The position numbers and the translations under genes were made by a program. Shown one piece after another: positions 1 to 5,774 of a stretch of DNA of 5,774 bases (position 1 is the stretch's first letter; each line of letters opens with the position of its first letter). The stretch is from NCBI GenBank assembly GCA_000715635.1, contig KL569120.1, forward strand, positions 64,551-70,324, read 5' to 3'. The notes under the pieces are model-generated. The model did no database searches. It was given only the letters and a program-made list of their open reading frames with translations, and had not been told where the DNA came from. The DNA comes from Streptomyces violaceus (GTDB taxonomy: Bacteria > Actinomycetota > Actinomycetes > Streptomycetales > Streptomycetaceae).

Positions 1-16
1 TGTGTATAAGAGACAG
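1..16 (+). other. Tn5 mosaic-end (tagmentation adapter) remnant
   Basis: The bases TGTGTATAAGAGACAG are identical to the last 16 of the 19-bp hyperactive Tn5 mosaic end AGATGTGTATAAGAGACAG. The native IS50 outside end, in the same orientation, would differ at one position (GTCAG instead of GACAG), so this is the engineered mosaic end. It sits exactly at the window edge and genomic coding sequence begins immediately after it. The simplest reading is an untrimmed library adapter at a contig end. A true mini-Tn5 insertion to the left would look the same here, but is less likely. Confidence 0.93.
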
Positions 17-17
17 C

Positions 18-866
18 CTCACGCACGGCTCGCCCGCCAACTTCTCCGGCCGCTGGTTCGACTTCGCCGGCTACGGCGTGGAGGCCGAGTCCGGGTTCAT
101 CGACCACGAGCAGGTGCGCACCCTGGCCCGCACGCGCCGGCCCAAGGCGATCGTGTGCGGTTCGATCGCCTACCCCCGGCACATCGACTACGCCTTCTTC
201 CGCGAGGTCGCCGACGAGGTGGGCGCCTACCTCGTCGCGGACGCCGCGCACCCCATCGGGCTGGTCGCGGGGAGAGCGGCGCCGAACCCGGTGCCGTACG
301 CGGACATCGTCTGCGCGACCACCCACAAGGTGCTGCGCGGCCCGCGCGGCGGCATGATCCTGTGCCGCGCGGAGCTGGCCGAGCGGGTCGACCGGGCCGT
401 GTTTCCTTTCACACAGGGCGGTGCGCAGATGCACACCATCGCCGCCAAGGCGGTCGCGTTCGGGGAGGCGGCAACACCGGCGTTCGTCGCGTACGCCCAT
501 CAGGTGGTCGCCAATGCGAGGGTTCTCGCGGCCCGGCTGGCCGCCGAGGGCCTGGTCGTCACCACCGGCGGCACCGACACCCACCTCATCACCGCCGACC
601 CGGCACCCCTGGGCGTCGACGGACGCACCGCCCGCGGCCGTCTCGCCGCGGCCGGCCTGGTCCTGGACTGCTGTGCGCTTCCTCACGGCGACGCCCGGGG
701 CCTCAGGCTGGGCACGGCCGCGGTCACCACGCAGGGCATGGGGGAGGCGGAGATGGCGAGGATCGCCAAGCTGCTCGCGGGGGTGCTCAGGGGCGTGACC
801 GAGACCGTGAGGGCCCGTGAAGAAGTGCGGGAGCTGGCCGGTGGATTTCCGCCGTATCCGCGCTGA
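18..866 (+). CDS. glyA: Serine hydroxymethyltransferase, divergent paralogue (5'-truncated)
   Basis: PLP enzyme (fold type I) that normally interconverts serine plus tetrahydrofolate with glycine plus 5,10-methylene-THF in the cytoplasm. The frame is open from the adapter junction; the first residues read LTHGSPANFSG, the conserved SHMT segment, so roughly the first 120-130 residues are missing. Base 17 would be the last base of the preceding codon. Visible sites, in fragment numbering: D75 and H78 (DAAH, matching E. coli D200/H203), the Schiff-base lysine K104 (THK, K229), the QGG that reaches the neighbouring subunit's PLP phosphate, and R230 (LRLGT, the substrate-carboxylate Arg363). Oddities: the near-invariant FPGxQGGPLMH reads FPFTQGGAQMH, and the folate-side loop before R230 is about five residues shorter, with Cys at the Asn347 position. 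It looks like a second, specialised SHMT rather than the main housekeeping copy. The stop TGA is at 864-866. Family call sure; exact substrate uncertain. Confidence 0.9.
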   Translation, partial: LTHGSPANFSGRWFDFAGYGVEAESGFIDHEQVRTLARTRRPKAIVCGSIAYPRHIDYAFFREVADEVGAYLVADAAHPIGLVAGRAAPNPVPYADIVCATTHKVLRGPRGGMILCRAELAERVDRAVFPFTQGGAQMHTIAAKAVAFGEAATPAFVAYAHQVVANARVLAARLAAEGLVVTTGGTDTHLITADPAPLGVDGRTARGRLAAAGLVLDCCALPHGDARGLRLGTAAVTTQGMGEAEMARIAKLLAGVLRGVTETVRAREEVRELAGGFPPYPR

Positions 867-995
867 GTGGGGGTAGACGCACCAGGGTGCACAGCCACTC
901 GTGCAACCATCGTCGCTACCCGGAAGTCCCCACCCATATGCGCGCATCGCTAGGGTGAGGGGCTGTGATGGCCAGCGAGACCTGTGGGGAAGCCC
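867..995 (+). promoter_or_regulatory. glyA-wecA gap with candidate wecA promoter
   Basis: This 129-bp gap holds a TAGGGT hexamer at 951-956, a good match to the Streptomyces vegetative -10 pattern (TAGRRT). It would start transcription near 962, about 33 bases before the chosen wecA GTG. No convincing -35 lies 17-18 bp upstream. A 10-bp perfect palindrome, ATGCGCGCAT, lies at 938-947 just upstream of the -10 and could be incidental. I see no convincing terminator for glyA: only a weak 4-bp stem at 879-890 and no T-run. Read-through from glyA is therefore possible. Confidence 0.35.
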
Positions 996-2312
996 GTGCG
1001 TGAATACCTGCTGACGCTCTGCATCACGGCCGCGGTGACGTATCTGCTGACAGGGCCGGTACGGAAATTCGCGATCGTGGCCGGAGCGATGCCGGAGATC
1101 CGGGCACGTGACGTGCACCGGGAACCCACTCCGCGGCTCGGCGGGATCGCGATGTTCCTCGGCCTGTGCGCGGGTCTGCTGGTCGCCGACCACCTGACCA
1201 ACCTCAACCAGGTCTTCGAGACGTCGAACGAACCCCGGGCGCTGCTGTCGGGGGCGGCCTTGATCTGGCTGATGGGCGTGCTGGATGACAAGTTCGAGCT
1301 GGGCGCTTTGATCAAGCTGGGCGGCCAGATGATCGCAGCCGGCGTCATGATCCTTCAAGGCCTGACCATTCTGTGGCTGCCCATCCCCGGCGTCGGAACG
1401 GTGTCCGTTACTCCATGGCAGGGCAACCTGCTCACCGTGGCGCTCGTGGTCATCACCATCAACGCGGTCAACTTCGTTGACGGCTTGGATGGCCTGGCGG
1501 CAGGGATGGTGTGCATCGCCGCAGCGGCGTTCTTCCTGTACACCTACCGGATCTGGTACGGCTACGGTGCCGAAGCGGCGGCCCCCGCGACCCTGTTCTC
1601 CGCGGTGCTCATTGGAATGTGCCTCGGCTTCCTGCCGCACAACATGCACCCTGCCCGGATCTTCATGGGCGACTCCGGGTCAATGCTGATCGGTCTGGTC
1701 CTTGCGGCGAGCGCTGTGTCGGTCACCGGCCAGTTGGACGTCGAGGCTCTCAACGTCAACCTCGGCGGTAACCGGGAAACGACCCACGCGATGCTTCCCG
1801 TCTTCATCCCCCTGCTGATGCCGTTGACGATTATCGCGGTGCCGGCCGCCGACCTGATCCTGGCCATCGTGCGTCGCACCTGGCGCGGCCAGTCCCCGTT
1901 CGCCGCCGACCGCGGCCACCTGCACCACCGCCTCCTGGAGATCGGCCACTCGCACAGCCGCGCGGTGCTGATCATGTACTTCTGGTCGGCGCTGATCGCC
2001 TTCGGCGCGCTCGCCTACTCGGTCAACTCGGCGTCCATGTGGATCGTGCTCGGCGTCGTGTTCCTCAGCGCGATCGGTCTCCTGCTGCTTCTGCTGCCGC
2101 GCTTCACGCCGCGCGCCCCGCGCTGGATGGAGCGCTTCGTGCCGCCGCGCTACCGGCGCCACGTCTCGGTCGCCGCCCTCGCACCCGAGGCCTCGACGCC
2201 GGCGTCCGCGGCGGCCGTGTCAGGGGTCTCCGGTGTCTCCGGTGTCAACGGGGCGACCGCCATCGGCCCCCGTTCGCGTCTGGCGGACCGGCGCAAGGCC
2301 GGGACAAGGTAA
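996..2312 (+). CDS. wecA: Polyprenyl-phosphate N-acetylglucosamine-1-phosphate transferase (WecA/TagO/MraY family)
   Basis: Integral membrane enzyme that moves GlcNAc-1-phosphate from UDP-GlcNAc to a polyprenyl phosphate on the inner membrane face, the first lipid-linked step for cell-wall glycopolymers. Family motifs, in the 438-aa product: HREPTPRLGG (41-50), D97-D98 (LDDKFELG, Mg/substrate site), NAVNFVDGLDG (156-166), FMGDSGS with D226 (223-229) and the HLHHRL box (308-313). The HLHHRL and FVDGLDG forms favour the WecA/TagO group over MraY. Many hydrophobic segments fit the roughly 11-helix fold. I chose GTG 996 over GTG 984 because GGGGA at 986-990 lies 5 bases before it and the protein then begins MREYLLTLC, as in relatives. 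Past residue ~385 the tail is Ala/Ser/Gly-rich, with a VSG repeat and a basic end, and is probably disordered. The sequence ahead of the atp operon matches the position of the mycobacterial Rv1302 gene. The acceptor lipid and final polymer are not shown by sequence. Confidence 0.93.
   Translation: MREYLLTLCITAAVTYLLTGPVRKFAIVAGAMPEIRARDVHREPTPRLGGIAMFLGLCAGLLVADHLTNLNQVFETSNEPRALLSGAALIWLMGVLDDKFELGALIKLGGQMIAAGVMILQGLTILWLPIPGVGTVSVTPWQGNLLTVALVVITINAVNFVDGLDGLAAGMVCIAAAAFFLYTYRIWYGYGAEAAAPATLFSAVLIGMCLGFLPHNMHPARIFMGDSGSMLIGLVLAASAVSVTGQLDVEALNVNLGGNRETTHAMLPVFIPLLMPLTIIAVPAADLILAIVRRTWRGQSPFAADRGHLHHRLLEIGHSHSRAVLIMYFWSALIAFGALAYSVNSASMWIVLGVVFLSAIGLLLLLLPRFTPRAPRWMERFVPPRYRRHVSVAALAPEASTPASAAAVSGVSGVSGVNGATAIGPRSRLADRRKAGTR
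2217..2252 (+). repeat. Four-unit 9-bp in-frame repeat in wecA tail
   Basis: Four consecutive 9-base units (gtgtcaggg, gtctccggt, gtctccggt, gtcaacggg) encode VSG-VSG-VSG-VNG, residues 408-419 of the transferase. The two central units are identical. The repeat lies in the low-complexity cytoplasmic-type tail after the last hydrophobic segment, where unit number could change by replication slippage without breaking the frame. Confidence 0.75.
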
Positions 2313-2350
2313 GAATCTGACTAGAGCATTGCCAAGTCGTGGGGTTGCGA

Positions 2351-2370
2351 TGGGGGAGCGAAGCGCCCCA
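2351..2370 (+). terminator. Possible terminator hairpin after wecA
   Basis: TGGGG at 2351-2355 pairs with CCCCA at 2366-2370, and an inner GC/GC pair closes a GAA loop, with one bulge and one mismatch. It lies 39 bases after the wecA stop. There is no T-run behind it, which is common for Streptomyces terminators but makes the call weak. The heptamer CAAGTCG flanks it as a direct repeat (2333-2339 and 2379-2385). Confidence 0.35.
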
Positions 2371-2422
2371 ATACCAGACAAGTCGGCGCTGTTCTTGCAC
2401 AGACGCGCAGCATCACTCTCAT

Positions 2423-2440
2423 GTGTGACAGCTCGCACAC
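2423..2440 (+). promoter_or_regulatory. Interrupted palindrome, weak Rex-like site
   Basis: The 18 bp read GTGTGACAGCTCGCACAC, with 7 of 9 positions in each half symmetric. Set against the Rex consensus TTGTGAANNNNTTCACAA it matches about 9 of 14 defined positions. Its centre is exactly 45 bp upstream of the centre of the stronger Rex-like site. GTGACA at 2425-2430 inside it could also serve as a -35 with TAAAGA (2448-2453) 17 bp downstream. It may be a second operator or chance. Confidence 0.3.
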
Positions 2441-2449
2441 CCCCAGGTA

Positions 2450-2479
2450 AAGACTGCATCAAATAGTTTGTGATACGGT
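2450..2479 (+). promoter_or_regulatory. Candidate atp operon promoter
   Basis: The -35-like hexamer AAGACT (2450-2455; GAC conserved) and the -10-like TACGGT (2474-2479; TANNNT) are 18 bp apart. Transcription would start near 2486, leaving a leader of about 124 bases before atpI. The -10 lies inside the probable Rex operator, an arrangement that fits direct repression. The match to consensus is only moderate. Confidence 0.4.
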
Positions 2480-2485
2480 TCACGA
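2468..2485 (+). promoter_or_regulatory. Probable Rex operator (ROP) for the atp operon
   Basis: The sequence TTGTGATACGGTTCACGA matches the Rex consensus TTGTGAANNNNTTCACAA at 12 of 14 defined positions (mismatches at 2474 and 2484). Rex is the NADH/NAD+-sensing repressor of respiratory genes in Streptomyces and many Gram-positive bacteria: it releases DNA when NADH is high. A site ahead of ATP synthase fits its known role at cyd and nuo genes. The same bases form the dyad GTGA-N6-TCAC, so a Crp-type regulator is the main alternative. Confidence 0.65.
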
Positions 2486-2609
2486 GAACCCCCGGATAGA
2501 GCCGAAGGGCCGCAGTGCGACGGTCCATTGGCGTGAGGACTCCACTCAGCCCGGGACTACGCTCGTCCATGACGACACCCCTGCCCCCTGCGAAAGCGGA
2601 GTTGCCGCC

Positions 2610-3047
2610 ATGCCGTCCAATGACGCCCGGAACCTCTTGCAGTGTGCTGTGCCCACAGCGGCTGCCGGTGCGGTCGCGGTCGCCGTCAGCGGCGTGGTGG
2701 CCGGAGGCAAGGGAGCAATCGGGGCCGCCGTCGGCACCCTGCTGGCCATCCTCTTCATGGGGGTCGGTCTGTACGTTCTCCAGCGGACGGCAAAAACGCT
2801 CCCGCAGTTGTTCCAGGCCATGGGGCTGATGCTTTATATGGCTCAGCTCCTGCTGCTCCTGATCTTCGTGGCCCTCTTCAAGGACACCTCTCTCTTCAAC
2901 GCGAAGACGTTTGCCGTCGGGCTCGTCGTCGCGACCGTCGTGTGGATGGCCGCGCAGGCTCGTGCGCATATGAAGGCCAAGATCTTCTACATCGACCCGG
3001 ACTCCGAGAAGAGCGAGAAGCCCGAGAAGACCGGGTCATCGTCGTGA
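2610..3047 (+). CDS. atpI: ATP synthase accessory protein I
   Basis: Small membrane protein encoded first in many atp operons and thought to help c-ring or Fo assembly, perhaps through ion supply; it is not part of the finished enzyme. The 145-aa product has four hydrophobic segments (about residues 12-32, 35-58, 70-90 and 100-117), joined by short charged loops such as LQRTAKTLPQLF and FKDTSLF. It ends in a charged tail rich in Ser, Glu and Lys. ATG 2610 is preceded by GGAG at 2598-2601, 8 bases away. Identity rests on size, topology, position directly before atpB, and resemblance to Streptomyces AtpI sequences; the family is poorly conserved and has no catalytic motif. It is probably transcribed from the Rex-controlled region upstream, with atpB following after an unusually long 225-bp gap. 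Confidence 0.85.
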   Translation: MPSNDARNLLQCAVPTAAAGAVAVAVSGVVAGGKGAIGAAVGTLLAILFMGVGLYVLQRTAKTLPQLFQAMGLMLYMAQLLLLLIFVALFKDTSLFNAKTFAVGLVVATVVWMAAQARAHMKAKIFYIDPDSEKSEKPEKTGSSS

Positions 3048-3119
3048 CGAGTAGGGGCGCGATAAAGGGCAGTCGGAACTCCTGCTATCGTCCGGTGCCA
3101 ACTGCGGCATCGCGGGCGC

Positions 3120-3163
3120 GGGCATCTGAGCTGACGCCTGCTCGAACGCGAGGCTCGATGCCC
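3120..3163 (+). ncRNA. Strong stem-loop in the atpB leader
   Basis: GGGCATC (3120-3126) pairs perfectly with GATGCCC (3157-3163), and after one bulged base (3127) GAGC (3128-3131) pairs with GCTC (3153-3156), an 11-bp stem. Inside it CTCG (3141-3144) and CGAG (3149-3152) close an AACG loop. No T-run follows, so it is more likely a processing, stability or control element than a classic terminator. It matches no riboswitch class that I recognise. Confidence 0.5.
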
Positions 3164-3205
3164 CAAAGCCGCCCTCACATCCGTAACACCAGTCCAGTGC
3201 CGATC

Positions 3206-3222
3206 CGCGGCTGCGCGCCGCG
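3206..3222 (+). ncRNA. GC-rich hairpin before atpB
   Basis: CGCGGC (3206-3211) and GCCGCG (3217-3222) form a perfect 6-bp all-GC stem with a 5-base TGCGC loop. It ends 38 bases before the AAGGAG ribosome site of atpB, so it does not itself hide the site. It may act together with the larger stem-loop upstream. Confidence 0.45.
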
Positions 3223-3272
3223 CCGACACAACGAGGTTGCCGTACCCATGCGTCACGCCGAAGGAGCCCCCG

Positions 3273-4396
<1,124 letters not shown>

Positions 4397-4434
4397 AAAA
4401 TCCCTACCGACAGGCATCGACGAAAGGCACTGAT

Positions 4435-4983
4435 GTGATCGCCAACCTGGTGCAGCTGGCGGCCGAGGAAGAGCAGAACCCGCTCGTTCCTCCGGGCCCC
4501 GAGCTGCTCGTCGGCACCATCGCCTTCGCCATCGTGTTCTTCTTCTTCTGGAAGAAGCTGCTTCCGAACATCAACAAGGTTCTGGAGGAGCGCCGCGCGG
4601 CGATCGAAGGCGGTATCGAAGAGGCCGAGACCATGAAGGTCGAGGCCCAGAGCGTCCTTGAGCAGTACAAGGCACAGCTCGCCGAGGCCCGGCACGAGGC
4701 CGCGCGCCTGCGCCAGGAGGCGCAGGAGCAGGGCGCCACGCTCATCGCCGAGATGCGGGCCGAAGGCCAGCGTCAGCGCGAGGAGATCGTCGCCGCCGGC
4801 CACTCCCAGATCGAGGCCGACCGCAAGGTCGCCGCGTCCGCGCTGCGTCAGGACGTCGGCAAGCTCGCCACCGACCTGGCCGGCAAGCTCGTCGGGGAGT
4901 CCCTCGAGGACCACGCCCGCCAGAGCCGCGTGATCGACCGGTTCCTCGACGAGCTCGAGGAGAAGGCCGAGGCCGGGCGATGA
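4435..4983 (+). CDS. atpF: F1Fo ATP synthase subunit b
   Basis: Peripheral stalk subunit: an N-terminal membrane anchor and a long cytoplasmic helix, present as a pair that holds F1 still against the rotor. The 182-aa product has a short acidic start, a transmembrane helix (about 22-39, LLVGTIAFAIVFFFFW), the usual KKLLPNINKVLEERR entry into the stalk, and a highly charged Glu/Ala/Arg/Gln helix to the end. The C-terminal KLATDLAGKLVGESLEDH segment is typical of the delta-binding end. GTG 4435 has GAAAGG at 4422-4427, 7 bases before it. The GTG overlaps an ATG-TGA start-stop (4433-4438). The stop overlaps the atpH start by 4 bases, so b and delta are probably translationally coupled. Confidence 0.96.
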   Translation: MIANLVQLAAEEEQNPLVPPGPELLVGTIAFAIVFFFFWKKLLPNINKVLEERRAAIEGGIEEAETMKVEAQSVLEQYKAQLAEARHEAARLRQEAQEQGATLIAEMRAEGQRQREEIVAAGHSQIEADRKVAASALRQDVGKLATDLAGKLVGESLEDHARQSRVIDRFLDELEEKAEAGR

Positions 4984-5774
4984 ACGGAGCGAGCCGCGAG
5001 GCCCTGGCAGCCGCACGAGAGCGTCTCGACGCGCTGACGGACTCCACGTCCGTCGACGCGGGCTCGCTCGCCGACGAGCTGGCCGCCGTCACCGCTCTGC
5101 TCCACCGCGAGGTTTCGCTGCGTCGGGTCCTCACCGACCCGGCGCAGGCCGCAGAGGCCAAGGCCGAGCTGGCCCAGCGTCTGCTCGGCACCCAGGTCAG
5201 CGGCCCGGCCGGTGACCTGGTCGCCGGCATGGTGCGCTCCCGCTGGTCGCGGTCGCGCGACCTGGTGGACGCGCTGGAGACGCTGGCCGACACCGCCGAC
5301 CTCACCGCCGCGCAGCAGGCCGGCAAGCTCGACGACGTCGAGGACGAGCTGTTCCGGTTCGGCCGGATCGTCTCCGGCAGCACCGAGCTGCGTGCCGCGC
5401 TGACCGACCGGAAGGCCACCACCTCGGCCAAGGGCGAGCTGCTGCGCAGCCTGCTCGGCGGCCGGGCGCAGTCGGCCACCGAGCGTCTGGTGACGCGCCT
5501 TGTGACCGCGCCGCGGGGACGTAGCCTGGAGTCGGGACTGGAGTCCCTGTCCAAGCTCGCCGCCGAGCGCCGGAACCGCATGGTGGCCATCGTCACCTCG
5601 GCGGTGCCGCTGAGCGACCCGCAGAAGCGGCGCCTGGGCGCCGCCCTCGCGAAGGTCTACGGCCGCCAGATGCACCTCAACCTGGACGTGGACCCCGAGG
5701 TCCTCGGCGGAATCCGGGTGCAGGTCGGCGACGAGGTCATCAACGGCTCCCTCGCGGACCGGCTGGAGGACGCG
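4980..5774 (+). CDS. atpH: F1Fo ATP synthase subunit delta (3' end beyond window)
   Basis: Subunit delta (OSCP homologue) joins the top of F1 to the b stalk. The frame stays open to the last base, giving 265 residues; from memory, Streptomyces delta is about 270 long, so only a few codons are missing. It begins MNGASREALAAARERLDAL. The C-terminal family signature is clear: VDPEVLGGIRVQVGDEVINGSLADRLEDA-type ending (about 236-265). It is much longer than the roughly 177-aa E. coli protein, as is normal in actinobacteria. ATG 4980 lies in the ATGA overlap with the atpF stop, with GAGG (4969-4972) 7 bases before. In mycobacteria a b-like segment is fused to delta (long b-delta protein); here the two are separate genes. 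atpA is expected next. Confidence 0.95.
   Translation, partial: MNGASREALAAARERLDALTDSTSVDAGSLADELAAVTALLHREVSLRRVLTDPAQAAEAKAELAQRLLGTQVSGPAGDLVAGMVRSRWSRSRDLVDALETLADTADLTAAQQAGKLDDVEDELFRFGRIVSGSTELRAALTDRKATTSAKGELLRSLLGGRAQSATERLVTRLVTAPRGRSLESGLESLSKLAAERRNRMVAIVTSAVPLSDPQKRRLGAALAKVYGRQMHLNLDVDPEVLGGIRVQVGDEVINGSLADRLEDA

Larger units (their letters stand above)
2313..2609 (+). promoter_or_regulatory. wecA-atpI intergenic region, low GC
   Basis: This 297-bp gap separates the transferase from the ATP synthase operon. By hand count its first part (2311-2480) is about 54% GC, well below the surrounding genes, as expected for a control region. It contains a possible wecA terminator, two dyads of Rex-like form, and candidate promoters, each listed separately. 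Another -10-like hexamer, TACGCT at 2558-2563, lies about 47 bases before the atpI ATG but has no clear -35. The small open frames here (for example 2350-2466) have no recognisable product and I do not call them. Confidence 0.7.
3048..3272 (+). promoter_or_regulatory. Long atpI-atpB leader region with candidate internal promoter
   Basis: This 225-bp gap is long for neighbouring genes of one operon and holds no credible gene. An extended -10 pattern, TGCTATCGT (TG at 3083-3084, hexamer TATCGT at 3086-3091), could start a second transcript near 3098, with TAAAGG (3063-3068) as a poor -35. That would give atpB a leader of about 175 bases containing two hairpins (listed separately) and then the strong AAGGAG ribosome site at 3261-3266. 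An extra promoter here would let Fo and F1 genes be expressed without atpI. Confidence 0.4.

Noticed and set aside
2..820. 272-aa open frame on the + strand starting in the first bases
   Set aside because: It starts inside the adapter, runs out of frame with glyA, and is an Arg/Gly/Pro-rich high-GC shadow with no family features.
879..890. GCAC-CAGG-GTGC as a glyA terminator
   Set aside because: Only four base pairs and no T-run; too weak.
938..947. Perfect palindrome ATGCGCGCAT before wecA
   Set aside because: Ten bp of alternating GC-rich sequence is easily found by chance at this GC content, and it matches no operator I know. It is noted only in the gap entry.
2350..2466. Small + strand frame (ATG 2350) before atpI
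   Set aside because: No recognisable sequence, no good ribosome site, and it overlaps the hairpin and dyads, so it is more likely control DNA.
2515..2829. 104-aa + strand frame overlapping atpI
   Set aside because: Out of frame with atpI, Ser/Pro/Arg-rich, no family features; a shadow frame.
2220..2969. 249-aa - strand frame across the wecA-atpI region
   Set aside because: Low-complexity composition, crosses the control region, and lies opposite atpI, which has a good start and family features.
4742..5675. Two long - strand frames opposite atpF and atpH (284 and 275 aa)
   Set aside because: Ser/Arg- or Gly/Ala-rich antisense shadows; AtpF and AtpH are clear on the + strand.

Overview
The window looks like part of a Streptomyces (or close actinobacterial) chromosome. 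Third codon positions are strongly G/C, several starts are GTG with good Shine-Dalgarno sequences, and the gene order glyA - wecA-type transferase - atpI - atpB - atpE - atpF - atpH matches, from memory, the Streptomyces coelicolor atp locus. The protein sequences also read as Streptomyces ATP synthase subunits. All genes lie on the + strand.

Layout. Bases 1-16 are not genomic: they match the outer end of the synthetic Tn5 mosaic end used in tagmentation libraries. From base 17 to 866 runs the 3' part of a divergent serine hydroxymethyltransferase gene, cut at the contig edge. A 129-bp gap with a possible promoter leads to a 438-aa polyprenyl-phosphate GlcNAc-1-phosphate transferase (996-2312). 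A 297-bp intergenic region of unusually low GC follows. It carries a probable Rex (redox) operator overlapping a candidate promoter, and then the ATP synthase operon begins: atpI (2610-3047), a 225-bp leader with two strong hairpins, atpB (3273-4088), a 68-bp spacer with a hairpin, atpE (4157-4396), atpF (4435-4983) and atpH (4980 to the window end, about complete).

Function. AtpB (a), AtpE (c ring) and AtpF (b) form the membrane Fo proton channel, rotor and stator. AtpH (delta) joins the stator to F1. AtpI is an assembly or accessory factor. The F1 genes (atpA, G, D, C) would be expected just beyond base 5774. The upstream transferase starts a lipid-linked cell-wall glycan and is a conserved neighbour of the atp operon in actinobacteria. 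glyA supplies one-carbon units, or, given its altered folate site, a related reaction.

I see no evidence of a new defence, mobile or biosynthetic system. This is a housekeeping region. The points worth a second look are the adapter remnant, the Rex-like operator, the leader RNA structures and the unusual SHMT.
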